Positions 25,920-34,937 of a DNA stretch of 60,122 nt are shown here, one piece after another; position 1 is the first letter of the stretch, and each line of letters begins with the position of its first letter. The DNA lies in NCBI RefSeq assembly GCF_029254265.1, contig NZ_JAQWXX010000097.1:1-60122 (forward strand), in the 5' to 3' direction. Source of the stretch: Algoriphagus sp. (GTDB lineage Bacteria; Bacteroidota; Bacteroidia; Cytophagales; Cyclobacteriaceae). The notes under the pieces were generated by a model. That model worked only from the letters and a program-made list of their open reading frames with translations. It searched no databases and was not told the DNA's origin. A program made the translations under genes and the position numbers.

Positions 25920-27803
25920 ATGGAAATTTCTTTTTCTAAGGATGAATTAATCCAAGCAATTCAAAAAATCGATCAGAATCCAGAATTAAAAAAGGGAAGA
26001 CATTCCTCTACTTATGATTTGATTTATGAAGAAAAAAATTACCCCCCAATTTTAGTTCTTTCGATTGCAAATCAGATTAAAGAGGGAAAAGATTTGACAT
26101 TAGAAGATTTTGGAAATTCTGTTGAAATTCCTTTCAATTTATTGAAAAAAGCAGGTTTTGAAATAGAAACTAAAATAAAGGAAGGTGATACTATTCTTAA
26201 GAGCGAAAAAACTATGGGGTATTATGACGAATTAATTAAGTTTTTAAATCAATCTAAAACAGAGGATTTAAAAACGCGAGATTATAAAAGGGAGTATAAG
26301 GGATTAAAAGTTAAAGTAAGCTTTGGTCAAGGTTCTCAAGCGAAAATACCTTGGATTTCTTTTCTGAAGTCCCCTCATACCACAGCTGATGGTATATACC
26401 CAGTATATCTTTTTTATAAAGATGAGGACTTGTTAATTCTTGCACATGGCGTTAGTGAAACGCATATACCAAACCAGACTTGGAATCTCCAAGGAATAAA
26501 AACCATAAACGAACTTTTTGAAGAAAAAAACCTAAAACCCCCATATAGATATGGTGATTCTTATGTTTTTCAGGCTTATGATATAAACTCATTTCCAGAA
26601 AAGAATAAAATAGAAAACGATTTAAATGAAATTATAGAGAAATATTCAAAATTAATTTCTTCAACTCCTGATCCTATTGATCATCATGGTGATGATTTTG
26701 ATTCCAAACATATTATTGCAGATATATCCAACGCAGGATTAATTTTCGATTATATCTTAATAAATAGGTGCATTTCTTCTTTAATTACGAAGCCATTTCT
26801 AATTCTAACTGGCCTTTCTGGTTCTGGAAAAACAAAACTTGCACAGGCATTTGTGAAGTGGGTTTGCGAAACAAACAATCAATACAAAGTTGTTCCTGTT
26901 GGTGCAGATTGGACTAATCGAGAACCCTTATTAGGTTATCCGAATGCGCTAAATATGGAAGAGTATGTAAAGCCAGATAATGGAGTTTTAGCCTTGCTTA
27001 TTACTGCAACAGAAAATCCCGAACTCCCCTACTTTTTGATCTTGGATGAAATGAATCTAAGTCATGTGGAGCGATATTTTGCTGATTTCCTTAGTGCTAT
27101 GGAATCGAATGAAGAAATTTCATTACATAAAGAGTCTAAATCCATCAGCGGAGTTCCTTCAAGTATCAAATTTCCAAAAAACCTTTTCATAATTGGTACT
27201 GTCAATATTGATGAGACTACTCATATGTTTAGCCCGAAAGTCTTGGACCGAGCAAACACCTTGGAATTTCGGATTGATGCTTCTGAAATGAATCACTTTT
27301 TAGATAACATTGGTGAGGTGAATATGGAAGCATTGATCTCTAAGGGAGCAGGAATGGCAAAGAGCTTTGTCCAATTGTCATTGGATAAATCCCCTTTGAA
27401 AGAAGACCTGGACAAGATCAATCCTGAGCTAGCAAGGTTTTTTGTGGAATTGAAGAAAGCAGGAGCTGAATTTGGTTATAGATCTGCAACAGAAATCCTA
27501 AGGTTGATTAAAAACCTATCGGTTATTGATTCAACTCTTACTTTGAATCAGAAATTAGATATTGCCATTATTCAGAAATTACTTCCAAAGCTTCATGGTT
27601 CAAGGAATAAGTTGAATAAGGTACTTGTGAAATTAGCACCGCTATGTTTAGTCGGAGATTTCAAAATTGAAACTGAGGTTTTAAATAAAGAGGATTTTGA
27701 CTTTAATTCTGATCAAGTAAAATACCCACTATCCTTAGAGAAAATTGCCAGAATGTACCGAAGTGCCATAGAGAATGGTTTTGCAAGTTTTGCAGAAGCT
27801 TAA
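25920..27803 (+). CDS. McrB-like AAA+ GTPase of a McrBC-type restriction system
   Basis: A 627-residue protein in three parts. Residues 1-85 are a small head domain (GRHSSTYDLIYEEKNYPPILVLS) like the N-terminal head of ScoMcrA-type enzymes. Residues about 98-210 resemble the MrcB N-terminal (DUF3578) specificity domain (IPWISFL..GIYPVYLFYKD). Residues about 270-560 are an AAA+ domain with Walker A GLSGSGKT (298-305), Walker B LILDEMN (Asp376, Glu377) and GTVNIDETT in the place of the McrB NTAD signature. It should recognise foreign or modified DNA and drive the nuclease encoded by the next gene, which starts 4 bases after its stop. Confidence 0.9.
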   Translation: MEISFSKDELIQAIQKIDQNPELKKGRHSSTYDLIYEEKNYPPILVLSIANQIKEGKDLTLEDFGNSVEIPFNLLKKAGFEIETKIKEGDTILKSEKTMGYYDELIKFLNQSKTEDLKTRDYKREYKGLKVKVSFGQGSQAKIPWISFLKSPHTTADGIYPVYLFYKDEDLLILAHGVSETHIPNQTWNLQGIKTINELFEEKNLKPPYRYGDSYVFQAYDINSFPEKNKIENDLNEIIEKYSKLISSTPDPIDHHGDDFDSKHIIADISNAGLIFDYILINRCISSLITKPFLILTGLSGSGKTKLAQAFVKWVCETNNQYKVVPVGADWTNREPLLGYPNALNMEEYVKPDNGVLALLITATENPELPYFLILDEMNLSHVERYFADFLSAMESNEEISLHKESKSISGVPSSIKFPKNLFIIGTVNIDETTHMFSPKVLDRANTLEFRIDASEMNHFLDNIGEVNMEALISKGAGMAKSFVQLSLDKSPLKEDLDKINPELARFFVELKKAGAEFGYRSATEILRLIKNLSVIDSTLTLNQKLDIAIIQKLLPKLHGSRNKLNKVLVKLAPLCLVGDFKIETEVLNKEDFDFNSDQVKYPLSLEKIARMYRSAIENGFASFAEA

Positions 27804-27806
27804 ACC

Positions 27807-30101
27807 ATGGCTGCATTTCCCAAAATAGCGATTGATCTTTCTCAGGTTAAAGATGGACTTGTCTTGGAAATCTATGAGCGCCAAATAGGAACTCTATTTG
27901 ACCAAGAAATTGATTCATCACTTAATAATGAAGCGAGGTATCAACTCTTGGAAGGACATTTCTATGATTATGAAATAAATGATCCAAATTATTATTTGAG
28001 TCTGGATTCTGGAAATATCGTCCAAGCCCATAAAAAATTAATCCATTTAGGAACAATAGCACCCAATATTTATGTGGGAACTCTAAAGATTCCTATTCAT
28101 GAAAAAACCGGTGGTATACAAGTACATACCTTAGAACTCGAAGTACGATCTAGAAAGGCTAACTATCGAGATGATTATCGAGATATGCTGGAGTTCATCA
28201 CAGAACGGACTACCGACCTTTTATTACAAATCAACTCTCCAGTATTTCAAAAATTTGAACCTGATTACTCTAATAACACCAGTCCTGAGGTGCTATATCA
28301 ACGATTTGTATTTATAAAATCGATCATTGGGTCAAGTGATTTTACAGAAGCAGTTCATCGCATAGTTTCAAATCCTGTGACTACTTGGCGGGAGGAAGAG
28401 GAACCCACTGATATTCGAAAAATTAAACGATTTAGTAGAGCATCAATTCAAGAATTGGTCAAAGGGAATAACAGAACTGCTTTACCTATAAGCCATTCCT
28501 TAAGGCAATATGGATTAGAGTCAGTACCAGTTAAGATTAGAAGTGCACGTAAAACTGATTCAGTAGATACACCTGAGAACAGGTTTATCAAACATGCATT
28601 AGAGACTTTTTTGAAATTGAGCGTAGAGATTAATGCTAGAGCCCAAAAACTATCGAAAGGGAATCAACTTGAAAAGGAATCATTTCAACTTATTCAAGAT
28701 TTAGAATCCTATTTGCAACATTCTTTGTTTAGTGAAATTTCCAGACCCACTACCCTTAAATTAAATAGCCCCGTACTTCAGCGAAAAGAAGGCTATCGAG
28801 AAGTGTTGCGCGTTTGGTTAATCTTTGACCTTGCTGCAAAACTAATCTGGGAAGGCGGAGAAGATATCTATGATGGAGGAAAGAAGGATATTGCAACGTT
28901 ATATGAATATTGGTTATTCTTCAAATTATTAGAGCTGTTACAATCCTTGCTTGCTATTGAACCAGAAGATATACAAAATCTAATCGTACTAACTGATAAT
29001 GGCTTAAATCTAAAATTGAAGCAAGGAAAATTCACCCCTTTAAAGGGAGTGTATAATTCGAGTTCAAGAAAATTTAATGTTCAATTCAACTACAACCGTT
29101 CATTCCAAGGTAAAAATGACTATCCCTCTTCTGGAAGTTGGACCACTACTTTAAGACCAGATTATACCTTGTCCATTTGGCCCTTTGGAATTGATGAAAC
29201 TCAAGCAGAGAAAGAAGAATTGATTGTTCATATTCATTTTGATGCTAAATACAAGGTGGAAAATATCATCAAATTTATTGATGAAGATATTGAAGCCGAT
29301 TTAAATATAGAAAAAACAGAAAATCGAAAAGGAGAATACAAAAACGCGGATCTCTTGAAGATGCATGCCTATAAAGATGCAATTAGAAGGTCTGCTGGTG
29401 CGTATGTACTTTACCCGGGGACTGAAAAAATAAGTCGAGCTGGTTTCCATGAAATTATCCCAGGCTTGGGGGCATTCCCTGTAAGACCTTCTAAAAGTGA
29501 AGATGGAACAGAACAACTTAAAGGTTTTATCCTTGAGGTGATTAATCATTTTATCGATCGAGCTACACAGCGAGAAAAAATAGCTTTAAAAACTCTTCAG
29601 GTTTATAAGAACAAACCTCTTAAGGAAGATCGAGTAGATGATTTACTGCCTGAACCTTTTGGAGAAAATAGACACTTGATTCCAGATGAAACATATGTGC
29701 TTATTGGATATTACAAATCTGAAGCGCATTTAGACTGGATTAAAAAAGAATGGAAATACAATTTTAGAACTGGAACAGGAAATGGTTCATTAAATCTAGA
29801 TTTAGAAACAGTAAGTGCTAAATATTTACTCCTTCATACAAAAGGAGATAAAGATTCAAGTCGTTTATGGAAAATCGTAAGTAAAGGACCTAAGATTTTT
29901 TCAAAAACTGAACTATTAAAATTGAAATACCCATCCACTTCAAATGATTTTTATTTGGTTATTAGCCTTGAACCAATCACAAATGAAGAATTTCTTAGAA
30001 AAAGTTGGGCGTTCAAAAAATTGGATAAATACAAAAAAGGAAATGCTTCCGCATTCCCTTTTACTGCTAGTTTGGCTGAATTAGTTAAATCTTATAAGTA
30101 A
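27807..30101 (+). CDS. McrC-like nuclease (DUF2357 plus PD-(D/E)XK)
   Basis: A 764-residue protein. Residues about 85-320 match the DUF2357 region of McrC-like proteins (NYRDDYRDMLEFI, DTPENRFIKHALETF). A PD-(D/E)XK nuclease follows with Asp452 in RPDYTLSIW and Asp479-x-Lys481 in HFDAKYK, then KNADLLKMHAYKDAI. Residues about 625-764 are an extra C-terminal domain I cannot name. It forms a two-gene operon with the McrB-like GTPase and is the likely cutting subunit of the restriction system. A+T-rich like the following genes, in contrast to smc. Confidence 0.88.
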   Translation: MAAFPKIAIDLSQVKDGLVLEIYERQIGTLFDQEIDSSLNNEARYQLLEGHFYDYEINDPNYYLSLDSGNIVQAHKKLIHLGTIAPNIYVGTLKIPIHEKTGGIQVHTLELEVRSRKANYRDDYRDMLEFITERTTDLLLQINSPVFQKFEPDYSNNTSPEVLYQRFVFIKSIIGSSDFTEAVHRIVSNPVTTWREEEEPTDIRKIKRFSRASIQELVKGNNRTALPISHSLRQYGLESVPVKIRSARKTDSVDTPENRFIKHALETFLKLSVEINARAQKLSKGNQLEKESFQLIQDLESYLQHSLFSEISRPTTLKLNSPVLQRKEGYREVLRVWLIFDLAAKLIWEGGEDIYDGGKKDIATLYEYWLFFKLLELLQSLLAIEPEDIQNLIVLTDNGLNLKLKQGKFTPLKGVYNSSSRKFNVQFNYNRSFQGKNDYPSSGSWTTTLRPDYTLSIWPFGIDETQAEKEELIVHIHFDAKYKVENIIKFIDEDIEADLNIEKTENRKGEYKNADLLKMHAYKDAIRRSAGAYVLYPGTEKISRAGFHEIIPGLGAFPVRPSKSEDGTEQLKGFILEVINHFIDRATQREKIALKTLQVYKNKPLKEDRVDDLLPEPFGENRHLIPDETYVLIGYYKSEAHLDWIKKEWKYNFRTGTGNGSLNLDLETVSAKYLLLHTKGDKDSSRLWKIVSKGPKIFSKTELLKLKYPSTSNDFYLVISLEPITNEEFLRKSWAFKKLDKYKKGNASAFPFTASLAELVKSYK

Positions 30102-30465
30102 TTTTTTGTGAAAAAACTTTTAACCTGTGCAATAAAAGATGGTATTCGCTGCTTTCTTTTTTATTAAAATATAGGATTCCTTCGAACTAATCTAGCGCTT
30201 CGGTTTCCGTCTTGACGATCTGGTATGGGACGGGTTGCTTTTGGAAAGAAAAGATCATGCTGAGGATGCCTCGGATGACCAGTTTGGAGGGTTAGTAGTT
30301 AATAGGTCGTACTTGAAAAAGTTTTAACGATTAAATTTACAATGCTTTTACAAGGCTAACAATTACCTCCTAGGATATATTCCGTTTGCTCTATTCGATC
30401 CCATTAATATAGGCTCGATTTAATCCAGACAATTACCACTCTTTACTGTCTTTTTTGTTTGAAAC
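30102..30465. other. Intergenic region between McrC-like gene and DUF4407 gene
   Basis: A 364-base gap between convergent genes. The only recognisable content is a 112-base fragment of the SpoIIAA-like gene family at 30179-30290. No hairpin terminator of note. Confidence 0.5.
30179..30290 (-). pseudogene. 3' fragment of the SpoIIAA-like gene
   Basis: This segment matches the 3' part of the gene at 34545-34937 almost base for base over about 100 bases. The minus-strand reading is ..MIFSFQKQPVPYQIVKTETEALD and then TAG, where the intact gene has a Trp codon. No 5' part is present. It points the same way as the two intact copies at 34545 and 39734. Confidence 0.9.
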
Positions 30466-31419
30466 TTATTCTTCAACAAGTTTTTCAAGCATTTTTAATC
30501 TAATATTCATCTGGTGGGTAATGGTTTTATCGTAGTCATTTAAATTGTCTCCGAGTTTGGATACAAGTACAAATAATTCAATCGCTAGAAAAAAGATAAA
30601 CCAAAGGACCCAAACAAAAATAGCAACTGGAGATTCTAAAATAATCGAAAAAAGAGTTTTCAGTTCATCAAGAAATCCAACTTTTGACTTTAATTCTTGT
30701 TCTAAAACTTCTTGCATATTAATTACTTGTTTTTCCTTTTCATTCTTTGAGTCCCTTAGTTCGGCTATTTGCTTGTCTATTAAAGGTATCAATTCTGCTT
30801 TAGGATTTAAAATACTTGTATTTGATACCTTTCTTCCTACTAAAACCATTTTTCCAGTAGAATCAGTAGCAAATTCTCCTTCAGAACTAGGAATTGAAAT
30901 AGTAGGCCTTAATGAGACTTCATTAGATATTTGATTTCTTTCAAAATCTCGGGAATTCAATAAAGAATCAATCTGAGCAATTTGGTTTTTCAGCTCTAAG
31001 GTCTTAATAGGTAGCAAATTATTTACTTCCGATTGAATATCAGAGATTTTTCTTTTTTCAACGTCTTCTTTAAAAATGATTTGATCTATTATAATTGATC
31101 CTAAAATTGCCATAACTAATCCAATTACGACTCGGAAGGAAGATGCCCATAAATTTTTACCTATAGAAAGAATGATTTGTCTTTCAATTTGAATGATCAA
31201 AAAAACTAAAATAACTGATCCAATAACAGAACCAAGAAGTTCTGTCTTAAGATACCGTTGTGTGAAAAAGAAACCAATAAAACCCCATACACCCGAAATT
31301 ATTAAAAGTGCTGACAAGTATTTTTTTACAGCTTTTGCAGAAACTTCACTTGAGTTTTTAATTATTTGATAATTATATCCAGTAAGGAAACATCCAAATT
31401 TCAGCCACCAATCTTTCAT
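30466..31419 (-). CDS. DUF4407-like integral membrane protein
   Basis: A 317-residue protein with three hydrophobic segments near the N-terminus (about 35-55, 62-80 and 95-115), a long helical, charged region (about 120-260, likely coiled coil) and a fourth membrane segment at about 268-290. This is the DUF4407 arrangement. The protein is last in a tight three-gene operon with an HNH nuclease and a soluble helical protein; its ATG overlaps the previous stop by ATGA. In that context it could be the membrane sensor or pore of a defence module, but no such role is established by the sequence. Confidence 0.8.
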   Translation of the reverse strand: MKDWWLKFGCFLTGYNYQIIKNSSEVSAKAVKKYLSALLIISGVWGFIGFFFTQRYLKTELLGSVIGSVILVFLIIQIERQIILSIGKNLWASSFRVVIGLVMAILGSIIIDQIIFKEDVEKRKISDIQSEVNNLLPIKTLELKNQIAQIDSLLNSRDFERNQISNEVSLRPTISIPSSEGEFATDSTGKMVLVGRKVSNTSILNPKAELIPLIDKQIAELRDSKNEKEKQVINMQEVLEQELKSKVGFLDELKTLFSIILESPVAIFVWVLWFIFFLAIELFVLVSKLGDNLNDYDKTITHQMNIRLKMLEKLVEE

Positions 31420-31976
31420 AAAATCTTATTTAGAACTTTAGATTGTGTCAATGCAGATAATCCTCTCATAAATCCTCTTTGGTAGGATAAAACTATTCTT
31501 TGTGTCATACCAGCATTTGTTTCGGAATCTTTTTTAAGTTCTGAAACTTTTTCCATATGTTCTAAAACCATATCCTTTCGTGTTTTTAGTTCCTCTACGA
31601 GATCTATTAAACCAGCTCTACTCCTTGATTGCATGTGAAAGTCCAATTCTCTGATTAAATCTTGGTAATAAGTTGTAACCTTTTGTACCAAAATTTCTAA
31701 ATCATATCTAATTAGTTTTATGTTTTCTGATTTATAGGAATCATCTGGATTGATCAAAGCATCACTATAACCACGGCTTTCATAATCTGCTTGAAGAAAT
31801 TGATAAATTGATTCGATTCCCTTAACCTGTTCTTTGTTAAAGAAATTTTCAGAATTTTCATTTGGCTCATTATCATCCACAAAAATATCTTTTGGGATTT
31901 CGTTTGAAGGATTACCTACTAGGTGTTCTTCACCTTCTCTTGATTTATTCTTTTTAAAAAAATCAAATAGACCCAT
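31416..31976 (-). CDS. Soluble helical protein of unknown function, HNH/DUF4407 operon
   Basis: A 186-residue protein starting MGLFDFFKKNKSR, with an acidic, low-complexity linker up to residue 50 and a helical C-terminal domain (about 50-186). The MGLFDFFKK start looks like an amphipathic membrane-touching helix. I recognise no family. It lies 7 bases after the HNH gene and overlaps the DUF4407 gene by 4 bases, so it is translated between them and may link nuclease and membrane protein. Confidence 0.7.
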   Translation of the reverse strand: MGLFDFFKKNKSREGEEHLVGNPSNEIPKDIFVDDNEPNENSENFFNKEQVKGIESIYQFLQADYESRGYSDALINPDDSYKSENIKLIRYDLEILVQKVTTYYQDLIRELDFHMQSRSRAGLIDLVEELKTRKDMVLEHMEKVSELKKDSETNAGMTQRIVLSYQRGFMRGLSALTQSKVLNKIL

Positions 31977-31983
31977 AGCTTAA

Positions 31984-32292
31984 TTATTTAATGTATTTAG
32001 TTGGAACTTTATATATTCGATGTCCTTTTTGATGGCAACTTTGGCAAAGTGTAACCATTAAGTTGTTTGAGTATTCCCAAGGGTCTTTAAACCTGTTTAA
32101 ACTTCTTGAAAAATGATATTGTCTGTGATGAACTTGAAGTTTTTCTGATGAATTGCAAATTTTACATTTTCTACCATCACGTTCAAGTATTTCAATTCTT
32201 CTTGCTTTCCATCTAGGATCGAAAAGTGTTGCTCCATAACCTCCGTGATTTTCAGTCCCCTCTTCTTGGACTTTTAGAAAAATATCATTCAT
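31984..32292 (-). CDS. HNH endonuclease
   Basis: A 102-residue protein that is almost entirely an HNH nuclease. The zinc ligands are C43-x2-C46 (CKIC) and C83-x2-C86 (CQSC); the catalytic histidines are His55/His56 (LQVHHRQY), the central Asn is near residue 77 and His87/His91 follow. It should bind a metal and cut or nick DNA. It is the first gene of the operon with the 186-residue protein and the DUF4407 protein. It is not associated with phage packaging genes, which argues against a terminase-linked HNH. Confidence 0.88.
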   Translation of the reverse strand: MNDIFLKVQEEGTENHGGYGATLFDPRWKARRIEILERDGRKCKICNSSEKLQVHHRQYHFSRSLNRFKDPWEYSNNLMVTLCQSCHQKGHRIYKVPTKYIK

Positions 32293-32594
32293 AAGTATTA
32301 GAAATAATAAGTTCCAATAATATGGATTTAGGTTAATTAAAAAAAAAGATGTGAAGAATATTTTTAGTTTTTAAATTTAAAAAACTAGACAATTTATTTA
32401 TCAAAAAATCAAATTTAAGGCCTCATAATCGTATGAAATTTCATTTATTGAAGCCTAATCCCCTTTCTGGGGATAGATTTTAATCTTCAATTGAACTAAG
32501 CGAAGTTTATAACTACGCTTTTTTATTTTTTCAGAATTTACAATTGCTCACATCCCATCTGATTATGCTTTTCTTACTTCATAAAGACTAATTC
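32293..32594. other. A+T-rich upstream region of the HNH operon
   Basis: No gene is seen. A small hairpin ATCCCC/GGGGAT (about 32458-32474) and an AAGCG/CGCTT hairpin followed by T6 (about 32500-32525) could act as a terminator for plus-strand transcription. The promoter of the HNH operon should lie in the first ~100 bases. Confidence 0.4.
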
Positions 32595-32846
32595 GAGGTT
32601 CAGAACGTGTATTTTGAGACTCAGAACGATTAATTAAAGGTTCAAATCTAGGTTCTTGAGGATCAGAACGAGTATTTCGAGGTTCAGAACCTGTATTTCG
32701 AGGTTTAGAACGAGTATCTCGAGGATTAGAACCTGTATTTTGAGGTTTAGAACGTGTATCTCGAGGATTCGAACCTGTATTTTGAGGTTCAGAACGTCTA
32801 TTTCGAGGTTCGGAACGTGTATTCCGAGGTTCAGCACGAGTATTTA
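32595..32846. repeat. 21-bp minisatellite, 12 exact-length units
   Basis: Twelve head-to-tail units of exactly 21 bases, consensus starting GAGGTTCAGAACGTG and ending TATTTC. Units 6-9 alternate between two subtypes, giving a 42-base higher-order period. Because 21 is a multiple of three, several frames are open and read as 7-residue repeats (for example RNTRSEP on the minus strand). The minus-strand frame through it would start at a TTG inside the terminator hairpin at 32886-32920, so I treat the array as non-coding. Confidence 0.92.
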
Positions 32847-32885
32847 GAGACTTTATACCTAAAAAGAGTCCTTTCGGAATGGCAT

Positions 32886-32920
32886 AAAAAAAATACTGCC
32901 TGCTCAACTAGCAGACAGTA
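32886..32920 (-). terminator. Intrinsic terminator of the 158-residue protein gene
   Basis: A 10-base stem with one mismatch (TACTGCCTGC at 32894-32903 against GCAGACAGTA at 32911-32920, loop of 7) is followed on the minus strand by T8. It lies about 30 bases after the stop of the gene at 32949-33425. Confidence 0.9.
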
Positions 32921-32948
32921 TCGGTGTTAAGCATTAAATCAACTTTAA

Positions 32949-33425
32949 CTAATCTTCAGTCCCATTTTCTTTCTTCTTGGGCTTTTGTTCGTACCGCACC
33001 TTGAGATCTGCATAGATCGGCTTGGCATTAGGCACATCCATTTTTACGCCCATCTGTACAGAATTGTAGTAGGCATTGGATGGTTTCATCAGATCCGCCC
33101 CTAGCAGCAATACGGTATCGCCCAGATTACTCACGATCTGATTGAGTGCATTGTAGCAAGGGTTGAGTTCATGATGCGCTTTCCAATCTTTATTCATTTC
33201 TTCCACATTGGCAAAGGCAGGAAGAAATTCCGAATTGGAATTAGCGTACTCCAGTACTTTCTCCACGAAAGGTTTGGAGGCCTCACCCATTTTAAACAGG
33301 TCTTTACGCTGCTTTGGAGTGAGGGCGATGAGCATTGGGCTAAGCTTAGCCTGTAAAATTGCGATTGCTTCTTTAATCGCCTTGAGATCCGCCGCAGGGA
33401 TCGAGATGGAAACTTTGTTTTCCAT
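32949..33425 (-). CDS. Conserved-looking hypothetical protein
   Basis: A 158-residue soluble protein with no signal peptide: helical stretches (LKAIKEAIAILQAKLSPMLIAL, PFVEKVLEYANSN) and a Lys-rich tail. The composition, a good start codon and a dedicated terminator support a real gene. I do not recognise a family. Monocistronic; neighbours on both sides are repeats or gaps. Confidence 0.75.
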   Translation of the reverse strand: MENKVSISIPAADLKAIKEAIAILQAKLSPMLIALTPKQRKDLFKMGEASKPFVEKVLEYANSNSEFLPAFANVEEMNKDWKAHHELNPCYNALNQIVSNLGDTVLLLGADLMKPSNAYYNSVQMGVKMDVPNAKPIYADLKVRYEQKPKKKENGTED

Positions 33426-33950
33426 AAAAATTTAAGGTTAAATGAAAGAATAGAATAAAAACTTTTAGAAGTAAGGGAATTTAGTTTGAAAAAGCAATAG
33501 ACTTTAGGTCATGTTTCAACACATTACTGGTCAGTGTATTATAAATCCTTTATTTTTAGGTCAATTATGCGGTTTTTGTTAAAAAAATATTTTTTACTTT
33601 TCTATTATTTTTTAATTCAAGAGGGTTTTCCCACTCTCGTTTGATTTTTAGTAAGATGGTTGATGTTTTAAACTGATGAATTTTTTGTTCCACCTAAGAT
33701 TTAGCAAGAAGTCAGAAATCCTTGAGTAGACATTCATCTTGACAAAAAGTGTCAGATTTAAGCGTTTATGTTGCATTTAAAAAAATAATCTAGCTATTTC
33801 ATAGGATCATCAAGAATCAGCAAGTCTGATACCAACCGAGTCAAACGCCACGGTGGTAAAACGATGAGGGTCTTTGCAGACCAAAAGTGTTTACCTGCAA
33901 TCCCTTCCTATTTCTTGGTGATGACATGTTTTACCTAAACCCATGTTATC
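33426..33950. other. Long upstream region, no gene seen
   Basis: A 525-base gap between divergent genes. No frame is credible. A palindrome CCACGGTGG occurs near 33850. The 120 bases before the next ATG are less A+T-rich than the rest and could hold a leader RNA, but I see no known riboswitch. Confidence 0.4.
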
Positions 33951-34451
33951 ATGAAACCTTACACTATTTCCCAAAACTTAATCCTGCATTTCCAGGATGG
34001 AAAAACTAGAACATTTTCCGCCTTGGAAATCATGTCCGCATCCACCACCATTTCAGTAAAAGAATGGATAAAGGAGGAACAAAAAATACTGCTGTTCTCT
34101 TTTATTCATTCCAAGCTAAATACGCAGCTTGATTTAACGGAGGTCTCCCCTTTTGCCATCCTGCAATTTGACGAGCAGGGATTATTCACCGGTTCCAGCC
34201 TAAGCTTCGGAAATACGCCAGGTTCATTTGGAATCCTTGTTCAAGCCAGAAAAGCCTTGGTAATCCCTTTTGAAAAGGAATTCCCACTGGAATCTGTGGT
34301 ACGGATAGCACTGGATCAGTCCGGAAAATCTGCAGCGGAAATTTTTGTAGAAGGGTTAAGAAGAATGCCTATTACATTACCCAAAGGTGCCACTAGCTTT
34401 ATCAAAAAAGTAAGCCATCCACAAGATCATCAGAGAGGTAAAAAGGAATAA
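33951..34451 (+). CDS. Hypothetical protein
   Basis: A 166-residue soluble protein without signal peptide or membrane segment, beginning MKPYTISQNLILHF. The middle has a beta-rich pattern (FAILQFDEQGLFTGSSLSFGN) and the end is basic. No family recognised. It ends 35 bases before a clear terminator and is convergent with the SpoIIAA-like gene. It lies between two copies of that gene, inside the accessory region. Confidence 0.7.
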   Translation: MKPYTISQNLILHFQDGKTRTFSALEIMSASTTISVKEWIKEEQKILLFSFIHSKLNTQLDLTEVSPFAILQFDEQGLFTGSSLSFGNTPGSFGILVQARKALVIPFEKEFPLESVVRIALDQSGKSAAEIFVEGLRRMPITLPKGATSFIKKVSHPQDHQRGKKE

Positions 34452-34485
34452 TTCCCCCGCTCGGTGTAGAATCTTGATTAGGACG

Positions 34486-34515
34486 AAGCGTAGATTGCAT
34501 CTACGCTTTGTTATT
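34486..34515 (+). terminator. Intrinsic terminator between convergent genes
   Basis: A 10-base perfect stem AAGCGTAGAT/ATCTACGCTT (34486-34495 and 34499-34508) with a 3-base loop is followed by TGTTATTCTT. Confidence 0.7.
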
Positions 34516-34544
34516 CTTCAGGAATTTGTAATTCCTGCTTCCCT

Positions 34545-34937
34545 CTATTTTCCTGCCAGTATCCCTTCGACCCAATCTAGGGCTTCGGTTTCCGTCTTGA
34601 CGATCTGGTATGGGACGGGTTGCTTTTGGAAAGAAAAGATCATGCTGAGGATGCTCCGGATAACCGGTTTGGAGATAATATAGGCCGTACCAAAGCAATG
34701 GGCTTTCATGAGTTCTTCGTTTTCTTTGAGCCAGTTGGCTTGCATCTTTTGATGGGCGATCCTGGGAATGCTGGCTTTGGAAGCATCGAAGATCAAGACA
34801 AGTGGGCCACCGTTTCGATAGCAAGCCTTGTTTTGATCCAGGTAAGCCTGAAAGTTTTCATTCGTGCTCTTAGCTCCAGTAAATCCAATTCGAATAATTG
34901 GAAACGAAGATTCGTCAATGATTGCGTAGGGTTCCAT
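34545..34937 (-). CDS. SpoIIAA-like (STAS-fold) protein, copy A
   Basis: A 130-residue soluble protein. The beta-alpha pattern (PYAIIDESSFPIIRIGFTG, GGPLVLIFDASKAS) and closing TETEALDWVEGIL resemble SpoIIAA-like/STAS small domains; this family call is tentative. It is about 80% identical to the protein encoded at 39734-40117, and a 3' fragment of the gene lies at 30179-30290, all in the same direction. Homology with copy B extends into the 5' flank (34938-35200 against 40118-40255, with an extra ~90 bases here). Function unknown; possibly a regulatory or immunity-type protein, but this is inference. Confidence 0.82.
   Translation of the reverse strand: MEPYAIIDESSFPIIRIGFTGAKSTNENFQAYLDQNKACYRNGGPLVLIFDASKASIPRIAHQKMQANWLKENEELMKAHCFGTAYIISKPVIRSILSMIFSFQKQPVPYQIVKTETEALDWVEGILAGK

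Noticed and set aside
32563..32907. A 114-codon minus-strand frame with RNTRSEP repeats
   Set aside because: It starts at a TTG inside the terminator hairpin of the upstream gene and consists of the 21-bp minisatellite; repeats of a multiple of three stay open in several frames.
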